Position numbers and translations under genes: made by a program. 64,000 nucleotides of DNA from Parasutterella muris (lineage in GTDB: Bacteria > Pseudomonadota > Gammaproteobacteria > Burkholderiales > Burkholderiaceae_F). The notes beneath the pieces are model-generated. The model saw nothing but the letters and a program-made list of their open reading frames with translations. It was not told the origin of the DNA and ran no database searches. The stretch is from positions 42,739 to 106,738 of the forward strand of contig NZ_WSRP01000004.1 in the NCBI RefSeq assembly GCF_009767915.1. The letters are read 5' to 3'. This document shows positions 1-10,028 of the stretch, piece after piece. Position 1 is the first letter of the stretch, and each line of letters opens with the position of its first letter.

Positions 1-156
1 GAAGCTCACCATGCACTGCTTTCGCACGACATCTGCATTCTAGAAAACATCTGCCTGCAGGACGTCGAGGCCGGCCTTTACGAACTTCACGCAGTCCCGC
101 TGAAATGGGAAGGCATCGAAGCATCACCGGTTCGTGCCTATCTTATTAAACGGTAA
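1..156 (+). CDS. C-terminal end of a cyclase/kynurenine-formamidase-like protein (partial)
   Basis: The window opens inside this gene; 51 codons remain before a TAA. The visible tail contains HALLSHDICILEN, an LYELHAVPLKWEGIEASPVRA segment split across the last 25 residues, and ends YLIKR. In the cyclase family (Pfam Cyclase; KynB arylformamidases and relatives) the C-terminus typically reads LL...I.ILENL, then LPLK..G.DGSPVRA, which this matches in order and spacing. The metal-binding HxGTHxDxP region would lie upstream, outside the window, so the substrate cannot be inferred. It is convergent with the next two genes. Confidence 0.6.
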   Translation, partial: EAHHALLSHDICILENICLQDVEAGLYELHAVPLKWEGIEASPVRAYLIKR

Positions 157-182
157 GCAAGTGTTTGCTCACTTATAAATAG

Positions 183-210
183 AAATGCCCCGAAACTCGA
201 GGCTCTTTTG
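183..210. terminator. Bidirectional hairpin between convergent genes
   Basis: GCCCCG (187-192) pairs with CGAGGC (198-203) around a 5-nt loop, with one G-U pair. On the plus strand it is followed by TCTTTTG; on the minus strand by ATTTCTATTTAT. It lies between the stop of the cyclase-like gene and the stop of the small minus-strand gene. Confidence 0.45.
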
Positions 211-214
211 CGAA

Positions 215-484
215 TTAAGCCTGAGGCTTCTCTTCTTCTACTTCAACAACCTCTTTGAAAAAACGGGGATGTTTTGCAGCCTTTTTCTTTGTGAGCTTGT
301 CTTCCAGGAATTCTTTTTCCATTCTGATTTCATCAGCAACGATCTGGAGCTGACCGATCAAAGCGGATACATACTGCTCCTGCTCTTCGAGTCTTCTGAT
401 CTTTTTGCCAAGGCATTTGATCTTCTTGCCGCAGCCCTTCTTGTCATGCTTCTTGTCGTGTTTTCTATCCTTTTTGTCTTTCAT
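215..484 (-). CDS. Small lysine-rich coiled-coil protein, unknown function
   Basis: This 89-residue protein is not one I recognise. The first 30 residues are almost all Lys, Asp, His and Gly (KDKKDRKHDKKHDKKG), with a Cys at 18 and another at 24. Residues 28-68 have a heptad-like pattern rich in Glu, Gln, Leu and Ile that suggests a coiled coil. The tail is acidic and ends EVEEEKPQA. There is no signal peptide or membrane segment. Its start codon lies 20 bases inside the end of the upstream DUF805 gene, so the two are probably translated as a pair. Nucleic-acid or membrane-surface binding by the basic head is only a guess. Confidence 0.6.
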   Translation of the reverse strand: MKDKKDRKHDKKHDKKGCGKKIKCLGKKIRRLEEQEQYVSALIGQLQIVADEIRMEKEFLEDKLTKKKAAKHPRFFKEVVEVEEEKPQA

Positions 485-1007
485 CTTTATTTACTCCTTT
501 ATCTTGTGTTCCGATAATGCTTTTCAAATCTTTCTCGTATTGTTCCTCATCACGCTGTCTGCGCAATTGAGGAGTGAAACCGGGCTTAGTTAGGTATTCA
601 ACACCGTCAATGATGGGAGGCGGGGTTTTAACAGCCCTCTCTTCATGCGACAGTCTTTCCGTTGTCCCATACAGATTAGGCTGGAACGGATCAGGCGCCC
701 AACTCATGACGAAGAAACAAAACGGGGGAAGTATAGCAAGAATAACCCACCATCCTGATAAGTTACAGTCATGGAGCCGTCTGATCATCACTAATATTGT
801 AGGAATCGCCGTGAGCGCAGCGTATGCGGGCAGCAGGATTGGAAAGCCGGTGATCAGAAGATCCCCGAGCGCGCACAGGCTCATGAATATGGTTTGGAAT
901 ATGAAAAAGCTCCATATTTCCTCACGACCGGCACGGCCGTGAAAGTTCACGATGCATTTCACCGCAAACAAATACCACCTAAATGCTCGTTTCATCCGCT
1001 CCACCAC
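465..1007 (-). CDS. DUF805 family inner-membrane protein
   Basis: The 180-residue product carries the DUF805 hallmarks: an N-terminal NFHGRAGREEIWSF motif at about residues 21-34 (family: F.GRA.R.E.W.F) and MIRRLHDCNLSGWW at about 74-87 (family: RRLHD...SGWW). Hydrophobic segments lie at about 33-55, 57-76 and 86-104. The last 75 residues are hydrophilic and charged, longer than in minimal DUF805 proteins. The function of the family is unknown. The start is GTG at 1007 with AGGA seven bases upstream; ATG at 995 is an alternative. The gene overlaps the next small gene by 20 bases. Confidence 0.8.
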   Translation of the reverse strand: MVERMKRAFRWYLFAVKCIVNFHGRAGREEIWSFFIFQTIFMSLCALGDLLITGFPILLPAYAALTAIPTILVMIRRLHDCNLSGWWVILAILPPFCFFVMSWAPDPFQPNLYGTTERLSHEERAVKTPPPIIDGVEYLTKPGFTPQLRRQRDEEQYEKDLKSIIGTQDKGVNKDERQKG

Positions 1008-1520
1008 AATTTTGTCCTATGTTAAATATTCTTGGGAGAGCGAGGCCGTTAATCCGCCGCTTTTGGGAAATAAGAAAACAAGCATGACGAAAACAAACTC
1101 TCAGTCTTTATGATTATCCCGGCGTTGAGGGCTTTTTAAATTATTGTCTTGTGTACATGCTGAAGCATGTTTTATACCAATTTCGGTATCAAGTCCTCAT
1201 GTGTAAGCCTTACTTCTAAACATCGTCCTATTTCTTTGTTAGACCACGGAAGCCTGTAGTACGAGTACGAGCTTTTTGAGGAGTATGCCGGGCGGGTTTG
1301 GCCGCTTCCAACGTTCTGAAAGACCCGGTTCACGTTACTTCTGCGCCAACCGTTACCAGCCCTTTTCCAACAATCTTCAGAGAACGTCCGCAGCCAAGCC
1401 TATAGGCAGAAGATGATTCTAAATATCAAAAATAATCGCCTCTCTTGGAGGCGATTATTTACAGGTATTTCAGATGTTCAAGGGCCGACTTTCAGCCCTT
1501 TTCACAGAAACTGAAAAGAA
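1008..1520. other. 513-base stretch with no convincing gene
   Basis: No protein family is recognisable here on either strand. On the minus strand a frame runs open for about 75 codons, from a TAG near 1404 to a TAA near 1184, but it has no ATG, no ribosome site and no family resemblance. A weak hairpin, ACATGC/GCATGT, sits at 1155-1170 and is followed by TTTTAT on the plus strand. The right end holds the secF terminator. The promoter of the DUF805 pair should lie at about 1010-1150, but I see no clear hexamers. Confidence 0.5.
1426..1459 (-). terminator. Intrinsic terminator of the yajC-secD-secF operon
   Basis: An 11-bp perfect stem pairs AATAATCGCCT (1431-1441) with AGGCGATTATT (1449-1459), with a 7-nt loop. 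On the minus strand the stem runs into TTTTTGATATTT. It lies 62 bases after the secF stop codon. Confidence 0.85.
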
Positions 1521-2456
1521 TTACGGAACCATGTCAGTAATTTCATCTTTGCGGACCTTCTTCATCAGATCTTCGCGCTTGACACCAAGATAAAGCGCAA
1601 TCGCCGCAGAAACAAACACGGACGAATAAACGCCAAGAAGAATACCAATGGTCAGCGCAAGCGCAAAATAATGCAGCGCAGGACCGCCGAAGAAGAACAT
1701 GGAAAGAGTCACCATCAGCGTGGACGAGTGCGTAATGACCGTACGGGAAATCGTCTGCGTAATCGCAGTATTGACGATTTCTACCGGAGTCCCCTTTCTG
1801 ATCTTGCGGAAACATTCTCGACAGCGGTCGAAAATAATCACGGACTCGTTAACCGAGTATCCGAGTACCGCCAGAACCGCCGCCAATACCGGCAGCGAGA
1901 ACTCCCACTGAAACAGTGAGAACACGCCAAGGACCAGAAAGACGTCGTGCATGTTGGCGATAATGGCCGCAACCGCGAACTTCCATTCAAAGCGGAAGGC
2001 CAAATAAACCATAATGCCGACAATCACTAACAGCAGGGCTGTCAGACCGTCCGTCGCCAGCTCTTCGCCAACCTGCGGTCCGACGAACTCAGTTCGGCGC
2101 AGCTGCGCATCAGGTTCGCTCTTGTGAATTACGTTCATAACCTCTTCGCTCATCTGAGCAGAGGTTTTCCCGTTCTTCAAAGGCAGACGAATCTGCGCGT
2201 CCCGAGCCGTTCCGAAGTTCACGACCTGTACTTCTCCTCCGGTAGCCTTTTCTAATTCCACACGCAGCTCCTGAACAGGCACTGCGTTCGGATAGTTGAC
2301 CTCCATTACGAGACCGCCGGTGAACTCAATCGAGAAAGCTAAGCCGCGTACAACAAGCAAACCAATCGCGATAAAGAAGGAAATAAACGAGATCGCGTTC
2401 AGAATCTTGGAATACTTCATGAACGGGATCGTTTTGTGGATTCTAAATAGTTCCAT
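1521..2456 (-). CDS. secF: Protein translocase subunit SecF
   Basis: SecF pairs with SecD in the inner membrane and uses the proton gradient to pull exported proteins through SecYEG. The 311-residue product fits the family length. A first membrane helix lies at about 17-37, followed by FTGG (45-48), a periplasmic P1 region, VGPQVG (125-130), and five more helices from 138 onward. The signature LGYSVNESVIIFDR (198-211) in the fourth helix replaces the more usual LGYS.NDTVVVFDR, so the Asp-Thr is Glu-Ser here. The start follows the secD stop after 2 bases, implying coupled translation. It is the last gene of yajC-secD-secF. Confidence 0.97.
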   Translation of the reverse strand: MELFRIHKTIPFMKYSKILNAISFISFFIAIGLLVVRGLAFSIEFTGGLVMEVNYPNAVPVQELRVELEKATGGEVQVVNFGTARDAQIRLPLKNGKTSAQMSEEVMNVIHKSEPDAQLRRTEFVGPQVGEELATDGLTALLLVIVGIMVYLAFRFEWKFAVAAIIANMHDVFLVLGVFSLFQWEFSLPVLAAVLAVLGYSVNESVIIFDRCRECFRKIRKGTPVEIVNTAITQTISRTVITHSSTLMVTLSMFFFGGPALHYFALALTIGILLGVYSSVFVSAAIALYLGVKREDLMKKVRKDEITDMVP

Positions 2457-2458
2457 AG

Positions 2459-4357
2459 TTATGCTCCTTTTGCCTTAGGTGCGTCGGCATCAGGCCGCCA
2501 AACTTGTCCGATTGAAAGAGATGTGAGCTTTCTGCGGCGTCCGTAGTACAGGTTCACAATAGCTCTGGAAACCATGACGGATGTAAAGATAGAGGTCATG
2601 ATGCCCAAACAGTGAACCACAGCGAAGCCTCGTACCGGGCCGGAACCGAAAATCAGAAGCGCGATACCCGCGATTAAGCTGGTGATGTTGGAGTCCAAAA
2701 TCGTGTTGAACGCCATTCCGTAGCCCTCGCTGATCGCCTGCTGAGGCGTTCGCCCTATTCGGAGCTCTTCACGAATACGTTCGTTAATCAGAACGTTCGC
2801 GTCCACCGCCATACCAAGCGTCAGCGCCATAGCGGCAATACCCGGAAGCGTCAGTGTCGCCTGCAGCATGGACAGAATCGCGACCAGAAGCAGAAGGTTG
2901 CAGGTCAGAGAGATCGCGGAGATCAAGCCGAAGAGTCGGTAGTAAATGACCATGAAGACAGACACGGCAATGAAGCCCCACAGAGTGGAACGGAAGCCCG
3001 CCTTAATGTTTTCCGCACCCAGGCTCGGGCCGACCAGACGTTCTTCAATAATTTCCATCGGAGCGGCAAGAGAACCGGCTCTTAAAAGCAGCGCGGTATC
3101 AGTTGCTTCAATCGTAGTCATACGACCGGAAATCTGAACGCGGCCGCCGCCGATTTCCTGACGAATTACTGGAGCTGTCACAACTTCGCCCTTACCTTTT
3201 TCAAAAAGGATAATCGCCATGCGCTTGCCAACGTTCTCACGTGTCACGTCTTTGAAAATGCGTGCGCCCTTGTTGTCCAGAGTCAGGTTAACCGTCGGTT
3301 CCTGAGTCTGGTTGTCAAAACCGGGCTGCGCGTCATTCAGGTTATCGCCGGTCAGAACGACCTGACGTTTAACTAAAATGTCGCGGCCTTCACGATCTTT
3401 ATAACGCTCAGTTCCGAAAGGAACCGTACCCTGCGCAAGCTGAGCAAGCGCTTCGGGACTGTCGTCCACCATTCTGACTTCAAGCGTTGCTGTGCGGCCG
3501 AGAATGTCTTTAGCCTTAGCGGTATCCTGTACGCCCGGAAGCTGAACAACAATACGGTCGGCACCCTGCTGCGCGATCACGGGTTCAGCTACGCCAAGCT
3601 CATTGATTCGGTTGTGCAGTGTCGCGACGTTCTGCTTCAGCGCATACTCCTGTACATCCTGCATAGCTTTCTGGGACATCGCGCCGATGATCATGTATTT
3701 GCCCGCCTGTTCGGACTTGGCAAACGTCAAATCAGACTGGCGGTTTCTCAGAATATCAAGCGCATTGTCTTCGTCTTCGGCATTGCGGAAAGAAATCTCA
3801 AGCGTGTCACCGACTCGATTGATACCGGTATGACGAATCTTCTTATCACGAAGGACAGTCCTGACTTCGCCTGAGGCCGCTTCGATTCTCTTTGTGACAG
3901 CCGCCTTCATGTCCACAGCGAGCAAAAAGTGCACGCCGCCGCGAAGGTCAAGACCGAGGTACATCGGCAGAGCGTTAAGGCTCAGCAGCCACTGCGGCGT
4001 ATTCGGTACAAGATTCAGCGCGACCACATAAGCGGGATCGGCCGGATCGGGATTCAGAAGCTTTTCAATGATGTCACGGGAGCGAAGCTGAAGATCGCCT
4101 TCGGTCGGAGCAAAGCGAACGCGGATGGAATTCTGCTGAGCGCCCTGCTCAAAGAAAACACCGTTCGGCTCAATTTTCGCCGCCTTCAGAGCATCTTCAA
4201 CACTCTTCAGAGTGTTTTCAGTAACTTTTGTCGTTGCTTTTCCGGGACTAACCTGAACTGCGGGCGACTCACCATAGAAATTCGGCAGCGTATAGATCGC
4301 AGCGATCGCGAGCACAACCACAATCAGAATATATTTCCAGAGTGGGTATCGATTCAT
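2459..4357 (-). CDS. secD: Protein translocase subunit SecD
   Basis: The 632-residue product is close to the length of Escherichia coli SecD. An N-terminal helix (about 8-24) precedes the large periplasmic P1 head. LGLDLRGG (134-141) is the family signature at its base. VGPSLG (442-447) precedes the helix bundle. GMAVDANVLINERIREEL (515-532) contains the conserved Asp and Arg of the proton path. It forms the accessory export complex with SecF and YajC, encoded on either side. A weak hairpin in the 97-base gap behind yajC could tune secD relative to yajC. Confidence 0.98.
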   Translation of the reverse strand: MNRYPLWKYILIVVVLAIAAIYTLPNFYGESPAVQVSPGKATTKVTENTLKSVEDALKAAKIEPNGVFFEQGAQQNSIRVRFAPTEGDLQLRSRDIIEKLLNPDPADPAYVVALNLVPNTPQWLLSLNALPMYLGLDLRGGVHFLLAVDMKAAVTKRIEAASGEVRTVLRDKKIRHTGINRVGDTLEISFRNAEDEDNALDILRNRQSDLTFAKSEQAGKYMIIGAMSQKAMQDVQEYALKQNVATLHNRINELGVAEPVIAQQGADRIVVQLPGVQDTAKAKDILGRTATLEVRMVDDSPEALAQLAQGTVPFGTERYKDREGRDILVKRQVVLTGDNLNDAQPGFDNQTQEPTVNLTLDNKGARIFKDVTRENVGKRMAIILFEKGKGEVVTAPVIRQEIGGGRVQISGRMTTIEATDTALLLRAGSLAAPMEIIEERLVGPSLGAENIKAGFRSTLWGFIAVSVFMVIYYRLFGLISAISLTCNLLLLVAILSMLQATLTLPGIAAMALTLGMAVDANVLINERIREELRIGRTPQQAISEGYGMAFNTILDSNITSLIAGIALLIFGSGPVRGFAVVHCLGIMTSIFTSVMVSRAIVNLYYGRRRKLTSLSIGQVWRPDADAPKAKGA

Positions 4358-4397
4358 AACTATTTTTGGCGGTTCTCTCGCCTATCTCGTTAAAACT

Positions 4398-4431
4398 ACA
4401 AAACGACCGTCCCCTTTCCAGAGACGGCCGT
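4398..4431 (-). terminator. Hairpin in the yajC-secD gap, possible attenuator
   Basis: ACGACCGTC (4403-4411) pairs with GACGGCCGT (4423-4431) with one mismatch and an 11-nt loop. On the minus strand it is followed by TTTTGTAG. The short T-run suggests partial termination or mRNA protection between yajC and secD, not a complete stop. Confidence 0.4.
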
Positions 4432-4454
4432 GACATATCCGTTAGGCGCGGAAA

Positions 4455-4805
4455 TTAAAACTTAACCGTTCCTTTGGGAAGAACTGCCTGAATGGCCAGA
4501 CGCTGGAACGTAATCGCAACCGGCTTGTCTTCAACCTGGGCAATCTGAAGATTGATGTAGTTCTCATCGGCAGCAAGAATCTTGCCGCAGATACCGCCCG
4601 CTGTAATGACTTCGTCTCCGACAGTCAAAGCGTCAATCATCTTCTTGTGCTCTTTCTGGCGTTTCTGCTGCGGTCTGATCAAAAGGAACCAGAACACGGC
4701 AAAGATCAGAATCATGATGCCGAAAGAGGACGCCATGCTTTCAAGGCCTCCGGGTGCCGCAACCGCGCCGCCGGCAGCCTGAGCGTATGCTTCAGAAATA
4801 AACAA
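4455..4805 (-). CDS. yajC: Sec translocon accessory protein YajC
   Basis: YajC is a small single-span protein that joins SecD and SecF. The 116-residue product has one helix at about 28-43 followed directly by the family signature IRPQQKRQKEHK, then a cytoplasmic domain with VGDEVITAGGICGKI. The start is TTG at 4805, with GGAG seven bases upstream; no ATG fits the family N-terminus. It heads yajC-secD-secF, downstream of tgt as in most Proteobacteria. Confidence 0.96.
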   Translation of the reverse strand: MFISEAYAQAAGGAVAAPGGLESMASSFGIMILIFAVFWFLLIRPQQKRQKEHKKMIDALTVGDEVITAGGICGKILAADENYINLQIAQVEDKPVAITFQRLAIQAVLPKGTVKF

Positions 4806-4864
4806 TTTAATACTCCAATGTTAAATCACAAATATGCGGGATTTGTTTTATATAAATCTAACTA

Positions 4865-4892
4865 ATTATAGAGGACTTAGTTAATTTGAATA
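4865..4892 (-). promoter_or_regulatory. Possible promoter of yajC-secD-secF
   Basis: A perfect TATAAT lies on the minus strand at 4870-4865. Sixteen bases upstream is TATTCA (4892-4887), a poor -35 match. The site falls in the 99-base gap between tgt and yajC and would leave a leader of about 50 bases. Confidence 0.4.
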
Positions 4893-4904
4893 TGAAGAAA
4901 ATTC

Positions 4905-7099
<2,195 letters not shown>

Positions 7100-7142
7100 G
7101 GCTTTACCGGCCCTGAGAAAATCGGCCCATTGGGCCGTATGG

Positions 7143-7724
7143 TTAAAGACTATGCGGTTTGCCCGGAGGCTCATCGACATAAGTCACTTCAAGAATATCG
7201 AGCTTTTTAACACCTTTTGGCGTCGGAAGGAGAACCGTATCGCCTTCAAAGTGTTTCAAAAAGACACGAGCGATCGGAGAAATCCAGGATACGTCACCGA
7301 CCGAACCGTCCGCTTCGTCAATTCCGACGATGCGGATTTTAGACTCCTCGCCCTGTTCATTGGCGAATAACACGGTCGCGCCGAAAAAAATCTGATCTGT
7401 CGGCGGCCGATTCGCGATGTCGATGACTTCGCTGTTTTCAATACGTTTATTAAGAAAACGAATTCTGCGGTCGATTTCGCGCAGACGCTTTTTGCCGTAA
7501 AGGTAATCTCCGTTTTCGCTTCTATCGCCGTTTGACGCTGCCCACGCAACGACCTGAACCGTTTCCGGACGTTCCACCAGAACAAGATTTTTACGTTCGG
7601 CTAAAAGCCTGTTGTAACAGGCGCGCGTCATGTAATTCTTGGTTCCTTTGATTTCAGGTATCTTGACTTCCTCTTCGTCGTAGTCTTCTTCGTCTTCGGC
7701 TTTAAATTCGAGATCTTCGCTCAT
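7143..7724 (-). CDS. greB: Transcription elongation factor GreB
   Basis: GreB inserts its coiled coil into the RNA polymerase secondary channel and triggers cleavage of backtracked RNA. The coiled-coil tip reads NGDRSENGDYLYGKKR (65-80), with catalytic Asp67 and Glu70; the YLYGKKRLREIDRRIRFL run is typical of GreB rather than GreA. The C-terminal FKBP-like domain contains WISPIARVFLKHFEGD. At 193 residues it is about 35 longer than the E. coli protein, because of a strongly acidic head (residues 1-27). GreA is encoded separately at 14934-15407. Confidence 0.95.
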   Translation of the reverse strand: MSEDLEFKAEDEEDYDEEEVKIPEIKGTKNYMTRACYNRLLAERKNLVLVERPETVQVVAWAASNGDRSENGDYLYGKKRLREIDRRIRFLNKRIENSEVIDIANRPPTDQIFFGATVLFANEQGEESKIRIVGIDEADGSVGDVSWISPIARVFLKHFEGDTVLLPTPKGVKKLDILEVTYVDEPPGKPHSL

Positions 7725-7743
7725 TTGTCTTCCCCTATAAGTT

Positions 7744-7767
7744 CAAAAGACCGCAAAAAGCGGCCTT
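7744..7767 (-). terminator. Intrinsic terminator after ftsH
   Basis: AGACCGC (7748-7754) pairs with GCGGCCT (7760-7766), with one G-U in the RNA and a 5-nt loop. On the minus strand TTTTGAAC follows. It separates ftsH from greB. Confidence 0.65.
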
Positions 7768-7786
7768 CCGAACCTATTTGGTTATT

Positions 7787-9811
7787 TTAAGGCTTTGGCG
7801 CCTGATCAGGGCCTTCCGGCTTATCTTCAGGCTTGGCGTCTTCAGCTTTGGGCGCCGCCTGCTCCGTCTGAGGCGTCTCGTCAGCTTCCGGCTTCGAATC
7901 CTGAGCCTCTGCGGCATTCTCCTCTGCGGCCGGTGCGCTCACCTGAGCTTCAGGAGCAGCGTCAGCGACCTTTTTCTTCTTGGAGAGCTGCTTCGGAGGA
8001 CGCGGATCCTTGCCTTCCATAATGTCATCAATCTGATCGGAATCGATCGTTTCCCATTCAAGCAAGGCATGCGCCATCTTGTGCATTTCTTCCTGATGTT
8101 CTTCGATCAGTTTGCGCGCGATTGCGTACTGTTCGTCAATAATACGGCGAACTTCCGCATCCACATTGCGCATTGTCTCTTCAGAAATATGCTTTGTCTG
8201 CGTGACGGAGCGGCCGAGGAAGACTTCATTCTCGTTTTCGCCGTAGACCATGGGGCCGAGCTTATCGCTCATACCGTAGCGCATAACCATGTCGCGCGCC
8301 ATCTGAGTTGCGCGTTCAAAGTCGTTGGAAGCGCCTGTGGTCATCTGATTCATAAACACTTCCTCAGCGATACGGCCGCCAAAGAGAATCGCAATGCGAG
8401 TCAGAAGATACTGTCTGTCATAAGAATAATGATCTTCTGCAGGCAGCTGCATCGTCAGACCAAGCGCACGGCCGCGAGGAATAATCGTAACCTTATGAAC
8501 GGGGTCGCTCTTAGGCATCAGACGCGCAACCAATGCGTGGCCGGATTCGTGATAGGCCGTATTCTTGCGCTCGTTCTCATCCATGACCATGCCTTTTCTT
8601 TCGGCACCCATCATGATCTTGTCCTTAGCGCGTTCGAAGTCTTCCATCGCGACCACACGGCCGTTTCTGCGAGCGGCAAAAAGCGCCGCTTCGTTCACGA
8701 GATTGGCCAAATCGGCTCCGGAGAATCCGGGCGTACCTCTCGCAAGGATCGCTTCGTCCACATCGGCGCCCACCGGGATCTTGCGCATGTGAACTTTGAG
8801 AATCTGTTCACGGCCGCGGATATCGGGCAGCGGAACCACAACCTGACGGTCAAAACGGCCGGGACGCAGCAGCGCCGGGTCAAGAACGTCCGGACGGTTG
8901 GTCGCAGCAATGACGATAACGCTGGAATTGGTATCGAAACCGTCCATCTCCACGAGCATCTGATTCAGAGTCTGCTCACGTTCGTCGTTGCCGCCGCCGA
9001 GACCGGCGCCGCGCTGACGACCCACAGCATCAATTTCATCAATGAAGATAATGCAGGGAGAATTCTTCTTCGCGTTCTCGAACATGTCGCGAACACGAGC
9101 CGCACCAACACCGACGAACATTTCCACGAAGTCGGAACCGGAAATGGTAAAGAACGGAACCTTCGCTTCGCCTGCAATCGCTTTGGCGAGCAGCGTCTTA
9201 CCGGTACCCGGAGAGCCGACAAGCAGAACGCCGCGGGGAATGCGTCCGCCAAGGCGCTGATATTTGGTCGGGTCTTTCAGATAATCGACCATTTCGGAGA
9301 CTTCTTCTTTAGCCTCGTCACAGCCGGCAACATCCGCAAATGTGATGTTGTTATTGGAGCTGTCAAGCATTCTGGCTTTGGATTTGCCAAAACTGAAGGC
9401 GCCGCCTTTGCCGCCGCCCTGCATCTGACGCATGAAGAAAATCCAAACACCGATGAGGAGAATCATCGGGAACCAGGAGATGAAGATAGAAGCAAGGAAG
9501 CTCTGCTCTTCGTCCGGCTGACCGTAAACCTGAACACCCGCCTTGCGGAGATCTTCAACCATCCAAAGATCGCCGGGCGCGGTAATCTTATAAGTCGCGC
9601 CTTCCGTCGGCGTGACAGTAAGGGTTCTGCCCTGAACATCAACGCGCTTGATTTTGCCTTCCTTAGCCTGGTCCATGAATTGGGTGTAGCTCGTGGAAGG
9701 TTCCGCAGTCGCGATCTTCTTAGCCCCGTCGAATTGTTTAAACACAGTAAACAAAACCAGAGCAATAACGATCCAGACAGCAACTTTGGCAAATAAATTA
9801 TTTTTATTCAA
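7787..9811 (-). CDS. ftsH: ATP-dependent zinc metalloprotease FtsH
   Basis: FtsH is the membrane AAA+ protease that degrades unassembled membrane proteins and, in many Proteobacteria, LpxC. The 674-residue product has helices at about 9-25 and 106-127 around a periplasmic domain. The AAA module shows Walker A GSPGTGKT (199-206), Walker [10 protein letters not shown] (254-262) and arginine fingers in [10 protein letters not shown]. The zinc site is HESGH (421-425). Walker A has Ser where most FtsH proteins have Pro. The last 65 or so residues are an Ala-Glu-Pro-rich tail. An antisense frame of over 600 codons opposite this gene is a codon-bias shadow. Confidence 0.98.
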   Translation of the reverse strand: MNKNNLFAKVAVWIVIALVLFTVFKQFDGAKKIATAEPSTSYTQFMDQAKEGKIKRVDVQGRTLTVTPTEGATYKITAPGDLWMVEDLRKAGVQVYGQPDEEQSFLASIFISWFPMILLIGVWIFFMRQMQGGGKGGAFSFGKSKARMLDSSNNNITFADVAGCDEAKEEVSEMVDYLKDPTKYQRLGGRIPRGVLLVGSPGTGKTLLAKAIAGEAKVPFFTISGSDFVEMFVGVGAARVRDMFENAKKNSPCIIFIDEIDAVGRQRGAGLGGGNDEREQTLNQMLVEMDGFDTNSSVIVIAATNRPDVLDPALLRPGRFDRQVVVPLPDIRGREQILKVHMRKIPVGADVDEAILARGTPGFSGADLANLVNEAALFAARRNGRVVAMEDFERAKDKIMMGAERKGMVMDENERKNTAYHESGHALVARLMPKSDPVHKVTIIPRGRALGLTMQLPAEDHYSYDRQYLLTRIAILFGGRIAEEVFMNQMTTGASNDFERATQMARDMVMRYGMSDKLGPMVYGENENEVFLGRSVTQTKHISEETMRNVDAEVRRIIDEQYAIARKLIEEHQEEMHKMAHALLEWETIDSDQIDDIMEGKDPRPPKQLSKKKKVADAAPEAQVSAPAAEENAAEAQDSKPEADETPQTEQAAPKAEDAKPEDKPEGPDQAPKP

Positions 9812-9974
9812 AATATTATCCCTTTCGGCTTATCGCCGCTGCAAATGATCGGTTTCTAAAATATGACTGTTGTGACAGATCAAAGCACATAAGTGTCTCA
9901 ACACAATACCAAAAACTTAAAAAGATTACAGTTCACACGGCCCTGTTTTTCCAATTGTTAACATTATGAAGATT

Positions 9975-10009
9975 CGAAGTGACTGAAACACGGTTTTTCA
10001 CTCACTTCG
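9975..10009 (-). terminator. Large hairpin after dnaE
   Basis: CGAAGTGA (9975-9982) pairs perfectly with TCACTTCG (10002-10009), and an inner TGAAA/TTTCA helix extends it. It begins 20 bases after the dnaE stop on the minus strand. No T-run follows, so it may be a transcript-end stabiliser or a weak terminator. The rest of the 217-base gap to ftsH must hold the ftsH promoter; I see no clear hexamers. Confidence 0.5.
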
Positions 10010-10028
10010 GGATTCATCAGCATGCTAA

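Noticed and set aside
1155..1176. Hairpin ACATGC-TGAA-GCATGT followed by TTTTAT.
   Set aside because: The stem is short and AT-containing with no gene ending just upstream on the plus strand, so I do not call it a terminator.
7100..7180. Upstream extension of queA to 7180.
   Set aside because: The 27 extra residues overlap greB and do not fit the family start; the ATG at 7099 gives the expected length.
7778..9796. Open frame of about 670 codons on the plus strand opposite ftsH.
   Set aside because: It is a shadow of the real gene's codon bias; it is His/Arg/Leu-rich with no family motif, while ftsH has every catalytic motif.
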